NCBI GenBank assembly: GCA_027623315.1 | Contig: JAQBYD010000042.1 | Location: forward strand, 1 to 35,642 | DNA: 35,642 nucleotides | Source: Verrucomicrobiota bacterium | Lineage (GTDB): Bacteria; Verrucomicrobiota; Kiritimatiellia; CAJWTS01 | Direction: 5' to 3' | Part shown: piece after piece, positions 1 through 7,487 of the stretch | How positions within the stretch are numbered: the first letter of the stretch is position 1 | How the letters are laid out: each line of letters starts with the position of its first letter | Notes under the pieces: generated by a model | Databases searched by the model: none | What the model was told of the DNA's origin: nothing | Seen by the model: the letters and a program-made list of their open reading frames with translations, nothing else | Position numbers and translations under genes: made by a program

Positions 1-2785
1 AAGTCTGCGCGGCGGGAGGGAGCCCGTGGGTCTTCTGCAGGAGTAGCATATGTTCGACCGAAATCGTTTCGGTTTCGCCCGAAGCCGTCTGGCGGAGTCC
101 GACCAGCCTGGTTTCGAGAGTATCAGGTGTGGCCAATTCCGCGAAGTTTGCATCGGAGCTGCGCTGTACGTTGATGCGAGCCACATGAAACAAGTACGGC
201 TCGCTTGCAGATGGATCGAGCAGAACCGTGCCGCGTAGGGCGATAGGGCCGAGGCGTTTCGCAACCAATCCACGCAGTGCCTCGAATACCGGCTCCCCTG
301 GATGCACCCAATGGATGACATTTTCGGATGGAGGGCGAAGGACCGAGCACGGCGGTGGCCCGTCGCCGATGGCGTCCTCCAGCGCACCGAGCATCGGATC
401 GAGAGCGTGGGGTTTGAGCGGTTTGAAGGTGAAGGTGCTCTCGAAGGTACCATCGATGCCGATCCCGACCTGGGGGAGGACACGCTCCATGTAGCGGCGT
501 ACATATCCGGGCATGAGCCGGATCAACGCGGCTCGTTCCATGTCCTCACGAATGCGGGGAAGCTCCTTCTTGACGTCGCCGCCCTCACCGTAGGTGTGCT
601 TTTCCTGCTCCTCAAGGGCCTTCACCTGCTCGGGAGTCAGCCGCCCCGCCAGCTCCTGCGCGACATCTTCCGCCGACCTGTCGAGTGTCATCTCCATGTA
701 GTCCTTGATGGAGATGTCCTGGAACATTCGACCGATCACATCGAACACCTTGTCGGACTTGAGCGCCTTGCGGATAATTTCGAGTTTCTCCAGAAGCGTT
801 TCGAGCACCTTGCCTTCACGAGTGCTGTTGGCGATCAGATTCAGGATCACGACCTTGGTCGCCTTCTGCCCGTAGCGGTGAATACGCCCCATGCGCTGCT
901 CAAGACGAGCCGGATTCCACGGTACGTCCCAATTGACCATAAGCCAGCAGAACTGAAGATTGATGCCCTCACCGGCGGCGTCAGTGGCGACGAGAATCCG
1001 CGCCCCGCCTGATCCCATCGGTGCGCGGAAATGCTCCACCTGGCGTTCACGCTCCTTGTAGTGCATGCCCCCGTGGATCTGCGCCACCTGGCCCGTGTAG
1101 CCCAGGTTCTCCAACCGTTGAACAAGGAAAACCAGCGTGTCGCGATGTTCGGTGAAAACGAGGAGCTTCTCCTTGGCATATCGCGGGTCAGTGATGACTT
1201 CTTTCAGGCGCTCGAACTTCGACTCGGTGCGGGTGTCATAAAGACGTTGCGCCAGATCTCTAATCTCGCACACTCGATCACGCTCAAGCTGCAAGTCGGC
1301 CAACGAGGTGACGATGACGCCCTGAAGAAGTTGCTCTTCTTCCAGCTCGTTCTCTTCCTTGCCATCGCTTTCGGATTCCTCATCGGCGGTCTTGCGGTCC
1401 AGGCAGTCTCCCTGTTCACCTATTCGGCGCTGCATTTCGAAAAGTTGTTCGAGTGTGAGCTGACCTGTGTTGACGGCCGTGATGAGATCATCGAGCTTCG
1501 CAAGACGGCGACTCAGGGATGTCAGCAGAGCGTAGGTTGAGCTGGCCAGGCGACGCTGGAACACACCCATGGCCAGCCGCGCCGCAGACTGGTTCAGCAG
1601 CTTGGTCTTATTGTACAGCGTGCGCAGATATTCGGTTGTCTCGTCATACAGACGCTGCTCGCTCAGCTCTCCCTGGGTCAAACTGTACCCGAGTGTGGCC
1701 GACTCACGCGGGGGATACAGCGGCGCGGCTGTCAGCGTGACCATTTCTTCTTTCGTACGCCGGATGAAGTGGCGGATTCGCGCCTGGGCGGGGTAAGCCT
1801 TAAACGCCTCCGGGGTAGACAGCACAGTTGGCTCCAACAGCCGCCAAAGTGCATAGTATGGGTAGTCTTTGCCCATGTGTGGGGTCGCCGTCAGCAACAG
1901 AAGGTGCCGAACCGTCCATGGCACGTGCCAGTCTCGATCATGTGTGGGGACACCGGCAAGGGCTTCCGCCAATCGATAGCGGTCGGTCTTCTCGACACGG
2001 AGATCCTTCCGGCGTGAAGCCGATAACTTGTGCGCTTCGTCGAAGATCACCAAGTCGTAGGCGTCGACATCCTTGGCGCGCAAACATGTCATCATGCGCC
2101 CGCCGCGGAGGGTGTCCACGCTCACGATCGACCGGTCACTCTCAGCGCCGACGAAGGGATTGGACGCCTTAGCGTCCTGGCCAGCCACGATCCTGAACGA
2201 CAGGCCGAACAGTACGCGCAGCTCCCGCTCCCAGTTGCCGACCAGTCCGGCCGGTGGGATAATGAGGATCCGCTGGATAAGTCGACGCGACAGCATTTCG
2301 CGAATGTACAACCCGGCCATGATGGTCTTGCCTGCGCCGGCGTCGTCGGCCAGCAGGAAGCGCAGGCGAGGCTGCTTCAGCATGTGGTCGTAGACGGCGA
2401 TCCTCTGGTGGGGCAGCGGATCGATGCGGGACGTCTCCGTCGCGAACGAGGGGTTGTAAAGGTGGCCGTATGAGAGCCGCTCGCCTTCCACGAACGCGGT
2501 GACAGCGTCAGCTTTTCCCGTGAAATCCAAAGGAGGGTGCGTGTCGGAACCGTATGCAGTCCGGTCTTCTCGAACGACGCCATGGCCCGGCGCCGGGCCG
2601 GCACCGTCCTCCCGCAGCCGCTCGATCTGGGCCCACGAGAGTCTGGACGGTTTTGACTGCCGATTCTCCCACCGGTTCACCGTCGCAAAGGATACCCCAA
2701 GTCGCTCCGCAAGCTGTACTTGCGTTAGACCGAGCTTCGCCCGGAGCGCCTTAATCTTGTGGGCGTAATCGACAGCCGTCTCCAT
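1..2785 (-). CDS. XRE helix-turn-helix / SNF2-family helicase, DISARM DrmD-like (3' end outside window)
   Basis: Continuous minus-strand reading frame of at least 928 codons from an ATG at 2785 to the left edge, so the C-terminus is missing. Residues about 5-55 form an XRE-type helix-turn-helix (LGLTQVQLAERLGVSFATV, then NRWENRQSKPS). The SNF2 helicase core follows: motif I DDAGAGKT near residue 150, motif II FDEAHK near 245, motif III LLLTATPH, and motifs V-VI ATDAAGEGINLQ and NPARLEQRMGRIHRYGQ near 610-640. The ADDAGAGKTIMAGL and VFQRRLASS signatures resemble the SNF2 helicases that open class 1 DISARM operons (drmD), and this gene is the first of its strand. That assignment is inference, because related helicases occur elsewhere. 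The helicase identity itself is firm. The helix-turn-helix may bind the palindrome just upstream. Confidence 0.85.
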   Translation of the reverse strand, partial: METAVDYAHKIKALRAKLGLTQVQLAERLGVSFATVNRWENRQSKPSRLSWAQIERLREDGAGPAPGHGVVREDRTAYGSDTHPPLDFTGKADAVTAFVEGERLSYGHLYNPSFATETSRIDPLPHQRIAVYDHMLKQPRLRFLLADDAGAGKTIMAGLYIREMLSRRLIQRILIIPPAGLVGNWERELRVLFGLSFRIVAGQDAKASNPFVGAESDRSIVSVDTLRGGRMMTCLRAKDVDAYDLVIFDEAHKLSASRRKDLRVEKTDRYRLAEALAGVPTHDRDWHVPWTVRHLLLLTATPHMGKDYPYYALWRLLEPTVLSTPEAFKAYPAQARIRHFIRRTKEEMVTLTAAPLYPPRESATLGYSLTQGELSEQRLYDETTEYLRTLYNKTKLLNQSAARLAMGVFQRRLASSTYALLTSLSRRLAKLDDLITAVNTGQLTLEQLFEMQRRIGEQGDCLDRKTADEESESDGKEENELEEEQLLQGVIVTSLADLQLERDRVCEIRDLAQRLYDTRTESKFERLKEVITDPRYAKEKLLVFTEHRDTLVFLVQRLENLGYTGQVAQIHGGMHYKERERQVEHFRAPMGSGGARILVATDAAGEGINLQFCWLMVNWDVPWNPARLEQRMGRIHRYGQKATKVVILNLIANSTREGKVLETLLEKLEIIRKALKSDKVFDVIGRMFQDISIKDYMEMTLDRSAEDVAQELAGRLTPEQVKALEEQEKHTYGEGGDVKKELPRIREDMERAALIRLMPGYVRRYMERVLPQVGIGIDGTFESTFTFKPLKPHALDPMLGALEDAIGDGPPPCSVLRPPSENVIHWVHPGEPVFEALRGLVAKRLGPIALRGTVLLDPSASEPYLFHVARINVQRSSDANFAELATPDTLETRLVGLRQTASGETETISVEHMLLLQKTHGLPPAAQT

Positions 2786-2835
2786 CCCTACCCGCCATCT
2801 TCGTTTTTTCGTGTGTGGTTATACTCTAGCCACGC

Positions 2836-2857
2836 GACTATAGCACTTGTTATAGTC
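2836..2857. promoter_or_regulatory. Palindromic operator candidate in divergent promoter region
   Basis: GACTATA (2836-2842) and TATAGTC (2851-2857) are perfect inverted arms separated by 8 bases. They lie in the AT-rich 120-base gap between the helicase gene (start 2785, minus) and the gene at 2906 (plus). Near-consensus -10 hexamers overlap or flank it (TATACT at 2820-2825, TATAGT at 2851-2856), but no convincing -35 pairing was found. The helix-turn-helix at the N-terminus of the helicase is an obvious candidate ligand; that is inference. Confidence 0.45.
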
Positions 2858-2905
2858 CGGACAAGTCAATTTCAGTGCGGACGGATAGAATCGAGGTTTT
2901 CCGGC

Positions 2906-3727
2906 ATGGAACGGGTGCAAAGACGAGCCAAGCAAGAGTTTGAACGATGTCTCGTTCGAGAATTCTTTGTCTTCGCCGGGCACTCACATGTTCGTACATA
3001 TCCCAGAGACCGCCCGGATGTCTATGTGACGGCTCGTCGCTCGGGGAGCATCCTGCGGGCAGCGGTCGAACATACGGAATACAATGTCGACAGGGAGCGC
3101 GACAACCGATCTGCTGGGCGTCTGCTCAACGCTTTCTGGGATACGGCGCGACGTGCCATCGAAGAGCGGCGAAAGAGCGGATCGATTCCTGCATGGATCG
3201 ACGGCCACATTTTTCTGAAGGGAAAACAGCACTTCCCGAAGGCAAGAGACATCGACCGGTTTGTCGACCAGATCGCGGTCGTCACGCGCCTACATGCGGA
3301 CATCGAGCGTGTGGCTGATGTTCGTGAGTATCCTGACGACTGTGTGCTTCTGCGCCGATATGTGAAACGGATACGAATGAAGAGACTCCGAGCAGGCGTC
3401 TCGATGCAGTGGTCATGCTACCCCGCGAATACAGCATGGCTCGGCGTGAGGGATGCCGAAGTGCTTCGCATCATCGAGGCAAAGGCACGCAAAGCCGCAC
3501 AATACCGATGGCCGCATGGGCGCTTGCGCTATCTGCTGATCGCAGCATCGGGAACTACGATCTACAATTCCGCTGGGCCATACCGAGGAGAATTGGATGG
3601 CGTCGGACTCCACTTGTGCGAATCCGAGACTCCGTTCGATCGCGTCGTATTCTGGGATCGGGTGTATGACTGGCATAAGCAGCTCTATCCAGAGGCCGAC
3701 GTCGTGAAGAAGGAGTCATCACCGTAA
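2906..3727 (+). CDS. Unrecognised protein, possible PD-(D/E)XK-type nuclease
   Basis: I do not recognise this 273-residue protein. The start is the ATG at 2906; the frame stays open upstream, but that part lies in the divergent promoter region. The N-terminal region contains RPDVYV followed about 17 residues later by AAVEHTEYNVD. This spacing of PD and E-x-T resembles the core of some PD-(D/E)XK nucleases, but a clear lysine motif is not certain and this is only a suggestion. The rest is rich in arginine and aromatic residues, with no membrane segment or signal peptide. It is divergent from the SNF2 helicase gene and 36 bases upstream of the DUF4062 gene on the same strand, so it could be co-transcribed with the latter as part of the defence island. 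Confidence 0.7.
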   Translation: MERVQRRAKQEFERCLVREFFVFAGHSHVRTYPRDRPDVYVTARRSGSILRAAVEHTEYNVDRERDNRSAGRLLNAFWDTARRAIEERRKSGSIPAWIDGHIFLKGKQHFPKARDIDRFVDQIAVVTRLHADIERVADVREYPDDCVLLRRYVKRIRMKRLRAGVSMQWSCYPANTAWLGVRDAEVLRIIEAKARKAAQYRWPHGRLRYLLIAASGTTIYNSAGPYRGELDGVGLHLCESETPFDRVVFWDRVYDWHKQLYPEADVVKKESSP

Positions 3728-3763
3728 CATCGACGAGGAACATGCATCCGGAGGACTCGCAGA

Positions 3764-4774
3764 ATGAGCAGTAAGGTTTTCATATCGTCCACGGTTTACG
3801 ACCTGCTGGATGTCCGCGCCGAGCTGGCTTCCTTCCTGACAGAGCTCGGGCTGGAACCAGTGATGTCCGACGTGGCCACCAGTGACTTCCTTGTTGTGCC
3901 GAATGCGAATTCCATCGAAACGTGCCTGATTAACGTCGATGCCTGTGACTTCTTCGTCTGTATTCTCTGTCAACGGTATGGCCCTCGGCTCGGAGAAGTC
4001 GGCTTCGACGACATTTCGGCCACGCACCTTGAATACCGACGTGCGAAAGAGAAGAAGATACCGATTCTTTTCTACGTGCGCGACCGGTTGGAGTCGGATC
4101 ACGCAATATGGAAGAGGCAAGGCTGCGGCAAAGACGCGAAACTCGCCTGGGTGCGATCTCCCGCTGATCTTGGCCTTCTTGAACTGATGGACGAACACCG
4201 GAAGCTGGATGCCGAAAAGGCAACCAGCAACTGGTTCGCCACTTTTCGGACGTCTGCGGAGCTCAAGGAGATGGTCCGCAATCACCTACGCCTCCCGGCT
4301 ACGAAGAGTTCCTTGGAACGGGCCATCAATGAGGGGCGGGTACCACTCATTCGCATCGACGCGGAGCTTCGGAAACAGTGGTGGGGCGGACCGTGGAAGA
4401 TGTCATTCGCACTGACGTGGCGGAACGTCGGCAATGTGCCGGGCTATCGCCTTCTGCTCTGCGAGATCGATCCGGAAAACCACGCGGTGCCCGTCATGAA
4501 TGAGGTGCCGATTCTGGGATGCGGTCAAGAAATCTCGATCTACCCGACTGTCGACCAAGCAGGCGAAGATCTCTCCATCGTTGAGAGAAGCCACCAGTTC
4601 TTATTGGAAACGCAGATCCCTGGGGGCATCAAGATTCACGATGAGTTCGAGTTTTCAGCCACCGTAGACCCGCGACCGGATACTCGATCCGTGAGTCGAC
4701 GCGCCCTTCATCGTTCCCGAAAGTTCATCATCACGGACGATGTTCAGCCACTGTTCGAGATCGTGGGTCAATAA
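3764..4774 (+). CDS. DUF4062 (TIR-like) domain protein with C-terminal beta-rich domain
   Basis: A 336-residue protein. Residues about 3-115 match the DUF4062 pattern: it opens with KVFISSTVYDLLDVRAEL, followed by a C-D-FF-V-C-L-RYG element and SATHLEYRRAKEKKIPILFYV. DUF4062 belongs to the wider TIR/SEFIR-like fold and is usually the sensor or effector part of immune proteins, often joined to STAND NTPases. Here no NTPase follows. Residues about 175-336 look like a beta-sandwich (WKMSFALTWRNVGNVPGYRLLL), with no recognised family. The start is supported by a GGAGG about 9 bases before the ATG. The neighbours (SNF2 helicase, ADP-ribosylglycohydrolase) suggest antiviral defence; that role is inferred. 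Confidence 0.82.
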   Translation: MSSKVFISSTVYDLLDVRAELASFLTELGLEPVMSDVATSDFLVVPNANSIETCLINVDACDFFVCILCQRYGPRLGEVGFDDISATHLEYRRAKEKKIPILFYVRDRLESDHAIWKRQGCGKDAKLAWVRSPADLGLLELMDEHRKLDAEKATSNWFATFRTSAELKEMVRNHLRLPATKSSLERAINEGRVPLIRIDAELRKQWWGGPWKMSFALTWRNVGNVPGYRLLLCEIDPENHAVPVMNEVPILGCGQEISIYPTVDQAGEDLSIVERSHQFLLETQIPGGIKIHDEFEFSATVDPRPDTRSVSRRALHRSRKFIITDDVQPLFEIVGQ

Positions 4775-5024
4775 ATCTGGAGGGTGCTGCTTCTGTCCGG
4801 ACTTCCACGTTCCTTCGATATGTTCGATTAGTGGCGATCGTCGTTTCATATGACCTGAGGAAGTGTCAACTTCTCCTTCTCCGGGTATGGCTGTCCGGGG
4901 GGGGGGGGCTCTGGCAGAAAGTGTAGCACATCCTGATCCATGCGTGAAAAGGAAGTCACTTCGGCTGTCCGCTCACAATGTGGCATTGCAGAAGTACAGA
5001 CCAAGGGTGTAATGGGAAGACACC
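4775..5024. other. Intergenic region with poly-G tract
   Basis: 250 bases between the DUF4062 and ADP-ribosylglycohydrolase genes. No convincing gene is visible. The main feature is the 12-G run annotated separately. The downstream start at 5025 is preceded by GGGAAGACACC, a weak ribosome binding site. Confidence 0.5.
4897..4908 (+). repeat. 12-bp homopolymeric G tract
   Basis: An uninterrupted run of 12 G lies 116 bases before the start of the ADP-ribosylglycohydrolase gene. Tracts this long are prone to slipped-strand changes and can act as phase-variable promoter spacers. They are also common sites of sequencing error. No other homopolymer this long was noticed in the window. Confidence 0.9.
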
Positions 5025-5936
5025 ATGGACATAGCGGGCCAAAATCGCTTCCGCGGCTGTCTTCTCGGCCTCGCCGTGGGGGATGCCGTAGGTACCACGG
5101 TGGAATTCAAGCCCCGCGGCAGCTTCCCGCCCGTCACAGACATGACCGGCGGCGGTCCGTTCAGCCTGGATCCAGGACAGTGGACCGACGACACATCACT
5201 AGCGCTCTGCCTGGCGGAGAGCCTGATTGCGAAAGGCGGCTTCGACGCACAGGACCAAATGGAACGATACGTCCGCTGGTACAAAGACGGCCATCTCAGC
5301 AGCACGGGCACATGCTTCGACATCGGCAACACTACATCGTCCTCGCTGCACCGATTCCAGTCCACCGGAGATCCGTACGCCGGGTCAGCTGACGCCCGCA
5401 GCGCCGGCAACGGTTCGATTATGCGACTGGCTCCGGTCCCCATGTTCTTCTACCCCGATACTGAGAAGGCGATTCACTACGCCGGTGAAAGCTCCCGCAC
5501 CACCCACGGCACCCGTGAATGCATCGACGCCTGCCGGCTGTTCGCCCTCCTGCAAGTGAAAGCACTGAGCGGGGATGTCAAGGAGTCGATCCTGTTCGAT
5601 TACGACGCCATTATGTCTCTTGATCTAACCGAGAATATCCACTCCGTCGCTTGCGGCGAATACACTGAAAAGACCGAGGACGAGGTCCGCGGCAGCGGCT
5701 ACGTGGTTGAGAGCCTGGAAGCCGCGCTGTGGTGCTTCCACACGACGAGCACTTTCCGCGATGCGATCCTGAAGGCAGTCAATCTGGGCGACGATGCCGA
5801 TACCACGGCGGCCGTATGCGGACAGATCGCCGGTGCGCATTACGAGGAGAGCGGGATTCCAGGGGAGTGGCTGGGGCGCCTGGCGGTGAAAGATCTCATA
5901 GTCGAATCAGCGGCCGCGCTTCATGCTTATGTATGA
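5025..5936 (+). CDS. ADP-ribosylglycohydrolase (DraG family)
   Basis: A 303-residue protein of usual DraG-family length. These enzymes remove ADP-ribose from proteins or other acceptors using a binuclear metal centre. The sequence shows the family motifs in order: GDAVG at 19-23, the metal-binding WTDDT at 53-57, GNGSIMR at 128-134, and NLGDDADTTAA near 253-263, whose aspartates complete the metal site. All expected acidic metal ligands are present, so it should be active. The gene at 5959 begins only 22 bases after this stop, which suggests co-transcription. In a defence setting such hydrolases can reverse the action of an ADP-ribosyltransferase or process NAD-derived products. No transferase is visible here, so the partner is unknown. 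Confidence 0.92.
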   Translation: MDIAGQNRFRGCLLGLAVGDAVGTTVEFKPRGSFPPVTDMTGGGPFSLDPGQWTDDTSLALCLAESLIAKGGFDAQDQMERYVRWYKDGHLSSTGTCFDIGNTTSSSLHRFQSTGDPYAGSADARSAGNGSIMRLAPVPMFFYPDTEKAIHYAGESSRTTHGTRECIDACRLFALLQVKALSGDVKESILFDYDAIMSLDLTENIHSVACGEYTEKTEDEVRGSGYVVESLEAALWCFHTTSTFRDAILKAVNLGDDADTTAAVCGQIAGAHYEESGIPGEWLGRLAVKDLIVESAAALHAYV

Positions 5937-5958
5937 CCATGGAAAGGTCCTAACAACA

Positions 5959-6873
5959 ATGTCACGCCGACAGCCTGCTTCCCCTTGCGAAGTTCCTCAT
6001 ACAAACTGCGCGATATCGTCGGATTTCACGAGCCAACAGTGCTGTCGAGTACTGCTTTACCAGTTTCGCTGGAGTAGTGCCTATGTGTGTCCAGAGTGCG
6101 ACAGCCGGGAGAAGCCATGGACGACTAGTCGAGGCGCGCTCAAGTGCCGAAGCTGTGGCAAGCAGTTTTCTCTGCTCAAAGGTACGCTTTTCGAACGCAG
6201 CCGTATCTCACTACAGGCGTGGTTTACGCTTATACGGGAAATGACAATGGGCGATGATCCCGTCAGCGCAAAACACCTCAAGAGAAAGTGCAATTTCGGC
6301 AGCGACGAGACGGCCATCAAGTTGGCTCGGAAAATTCGAAAACTTATGCAAGAGCATACTTCAGCGCCTCTTGCCGGTACGGTTCACGTTGACACCTGTA
6401 GTGTGCAGGTGAATTCGAGGCGTAATTGCTCGATTAGGCAACAGATCCTCATCGCCGCAGAATACGATGGCCTGCGGCGGGGGCGCGTGAGGCTGAAACC
6501 CATCGCCCAATTTGAGGACAATCTTGATGCGCTGACGTTGCGCGACCTCGTTCGCAGGGGCAGCACTGTCACGACAAGGGGGGCCTTGGAGCACATCCAA
6601 CTCTCGAACATCGGATTCACGCACAAGGATCTAGCCGATGAGTCGTCAGACGGGGAATTGCTGCCTGGGTGCGTACCTGTAGCGAAGCGCCTTCAGCGAT
6701 TGATGCGCGACTGCTTCCGGGACGCAGTCAGCGAGAAACATCTCCAAGAGTATCTGGCTGAGCTGCAATTTCGTTATCCGGAGAGATCGGGCACGACACG
6801 CTTCACAGAAATCATGCGCCTTGCGGCGGGGACCGGCCGGGCACAGATGAGATATCGCGACAACGTCGGCTGA
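5959..6873 (+). CDS. ISXO2/IS1595-like transposase relative with degenerate active site
   Basis: A 304-residue protein from ATG 5959 (GGAAAGG about 10 bases upstream). A zinc ribbon with cysteines 44, 47, 63 and 66 is followed by the helical region and DDE-type core of ISXO2-like transposases, and ends with the typical VSEKHLQEYLAELQFRYPER segment. The first acid is kept (HVDTCS, D145). The second, normally within TDE/TDG after the GS-x-V strand, reads TTRG (R207), and the usual H-x-N-x-IE block is replaced by PVAKRL. It is therefore probably not a working transposase. The start lies 22 bases behind the ADP-ribosylglycohydrolase stop and no terminal inverted repeats were seen, so it looks like part of a two-gene operon and not an insertion sequence. 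Exaptation as a DNA-binding factor is inferred; simple decay is the alternative. Confidence 0.75.
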   Translation: MSRRQPASPCEVPHTNCAISSDFTSQQCCRVLLYQFRWSSAYVCPECDSREKPWTTSRGALKCRSCGKQFSLLKGTLFERSRISLQAWFTLIREMTMGDDPVSAKHLKRKCNFGSDETAIKLARKIRKLMQEHTSAPLAGTVHVDTCSVQVNSRRNCSIRQQILIAAEYDGLRRGRVRLKPIAQFEDNLDALTLRDLVRRGSTVTTRGALEHIQLSNIGFTHKDLADESSDGELLPGCVPVAKRLQRLMRDCFRDAVSEKHLQEYLAELQFRYPERSGTTRFTEIMRLAAGTGRAQMRYRDNVG

Positions 6874-6995
6874 TGCAGGCACGCACCGGTATCAGTTGCG
6901 TTCATCGTATAGGCCAAGACCGGTGCCCACGCCCGATGACCTCAGCCTAATTCAGCAATTCGCCCTTCGTGGTGAAAAAAAATCACATTATAGAC

Positions 6996-7024
6996 TTGCA
7001 CTAACCCGCAGATGCGGATATAAA
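6996..7024 (+). promoter_or_regulatory. Strong sigma-70-type promoter
   Basis: TTGCAC (6996-7001), a 17-base spacer and TATAAA (7019-7024) give near-consensus -35 and -10 boxes at optimal spacing. Transcription would start near 7031 and run rightwards into the ATPase gene at 7488, leaving a leader of about 455 bases, or it would produce a separate small RNA. Confidence 0.6.
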
Positions 7025-7147
7025 TGTGCTCGAATACTATCTAGTGCTGCCTTCAAGGCATACTGTCCTCGCACAAACTACGTGGACACATGGACACACC
7101 CGACCACGGGCCTTCAGGATTGAGTTAAATTCTCACCTGCGAATGGG

Positions 7148-7163
7148 GCGCGCCTCGGCGCGC
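7148..7163 (+). other. GC-rich hairpin in the leader
   Basis: GCGCGCC (7148-7154) and GGCGCGC (7157-7163) are perfect inverted arms with TC between them. They lie about 120 bases after the predicted start of transcription. TTACCC follows instead of a T run, so a Rho-independent terminator is not well supported. It could end or stabilise a small RNA. Confidence 0.4.
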
Positions 7164-7487
7164 TTACCCGGTACGATTGACCTCGTGCTTCACCTACCCG
7201 ATCAGGTTCGATCTTAACTGGGAGTATATCTCAGTTGCGGCGACACCCGATCCTGTAGTGGCCCTTCAGCCAATCGCGTTAAGCGATGTACATCGGCGCA
7301 TTCGTGCGTTCCACGCTGGCAACTCCCGTGCCCTCCTCCAATAAGGGTCTCATCCAATTCACGATAATCTAGAATATACAATGTTAGGAGCGAAGTTCAT
7401 GAAGACGAAGACAGTAACTATAACCAAATGGAGCGCTTGGACTAATACGACGGGAACGTCGCGGCTGGAGCGGGAGGAAACAGAGGC

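Larger units (their letters stand above)
6874..7487. other. 614-bp region without convincing genes: promoter, hairpin, long leader
   Basis: Short open frames here lack ribosome binding sites and protein-like composition. What can be seen is a good promoter (6996-7024), a GC hairpin (7148-7163), a pair of GGACAC motifs near 7083-7095 and an AT-rich patch (7360-7390) before the ATPase gene. The left end of the replication module may lie here, but no copy of the tRNA-Pro end was found. Confidence 0.5.

Noticed and set aside
302..1540. Plus-strand open frames over the helicase gene
   Set aside because: The minus-strand helicase carries continuous SNF2 motifs through this stretch.
5923..6900. Complete insertion sequence of the IS1595 family
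   Set aside because: No terminal inverted repeats or target duplication seen, only 22 bases to the preceding gene, and catalytic residues lost.
7148..7163. Rho-independent terminator
   Set aside because: The stem is GC-rich but no T run follows.
6896..7217. Small genes in the 6874-7487 gap
   Set aside because: Start codons lack ribosome binding sites, and the translations have no protein-like pattern.
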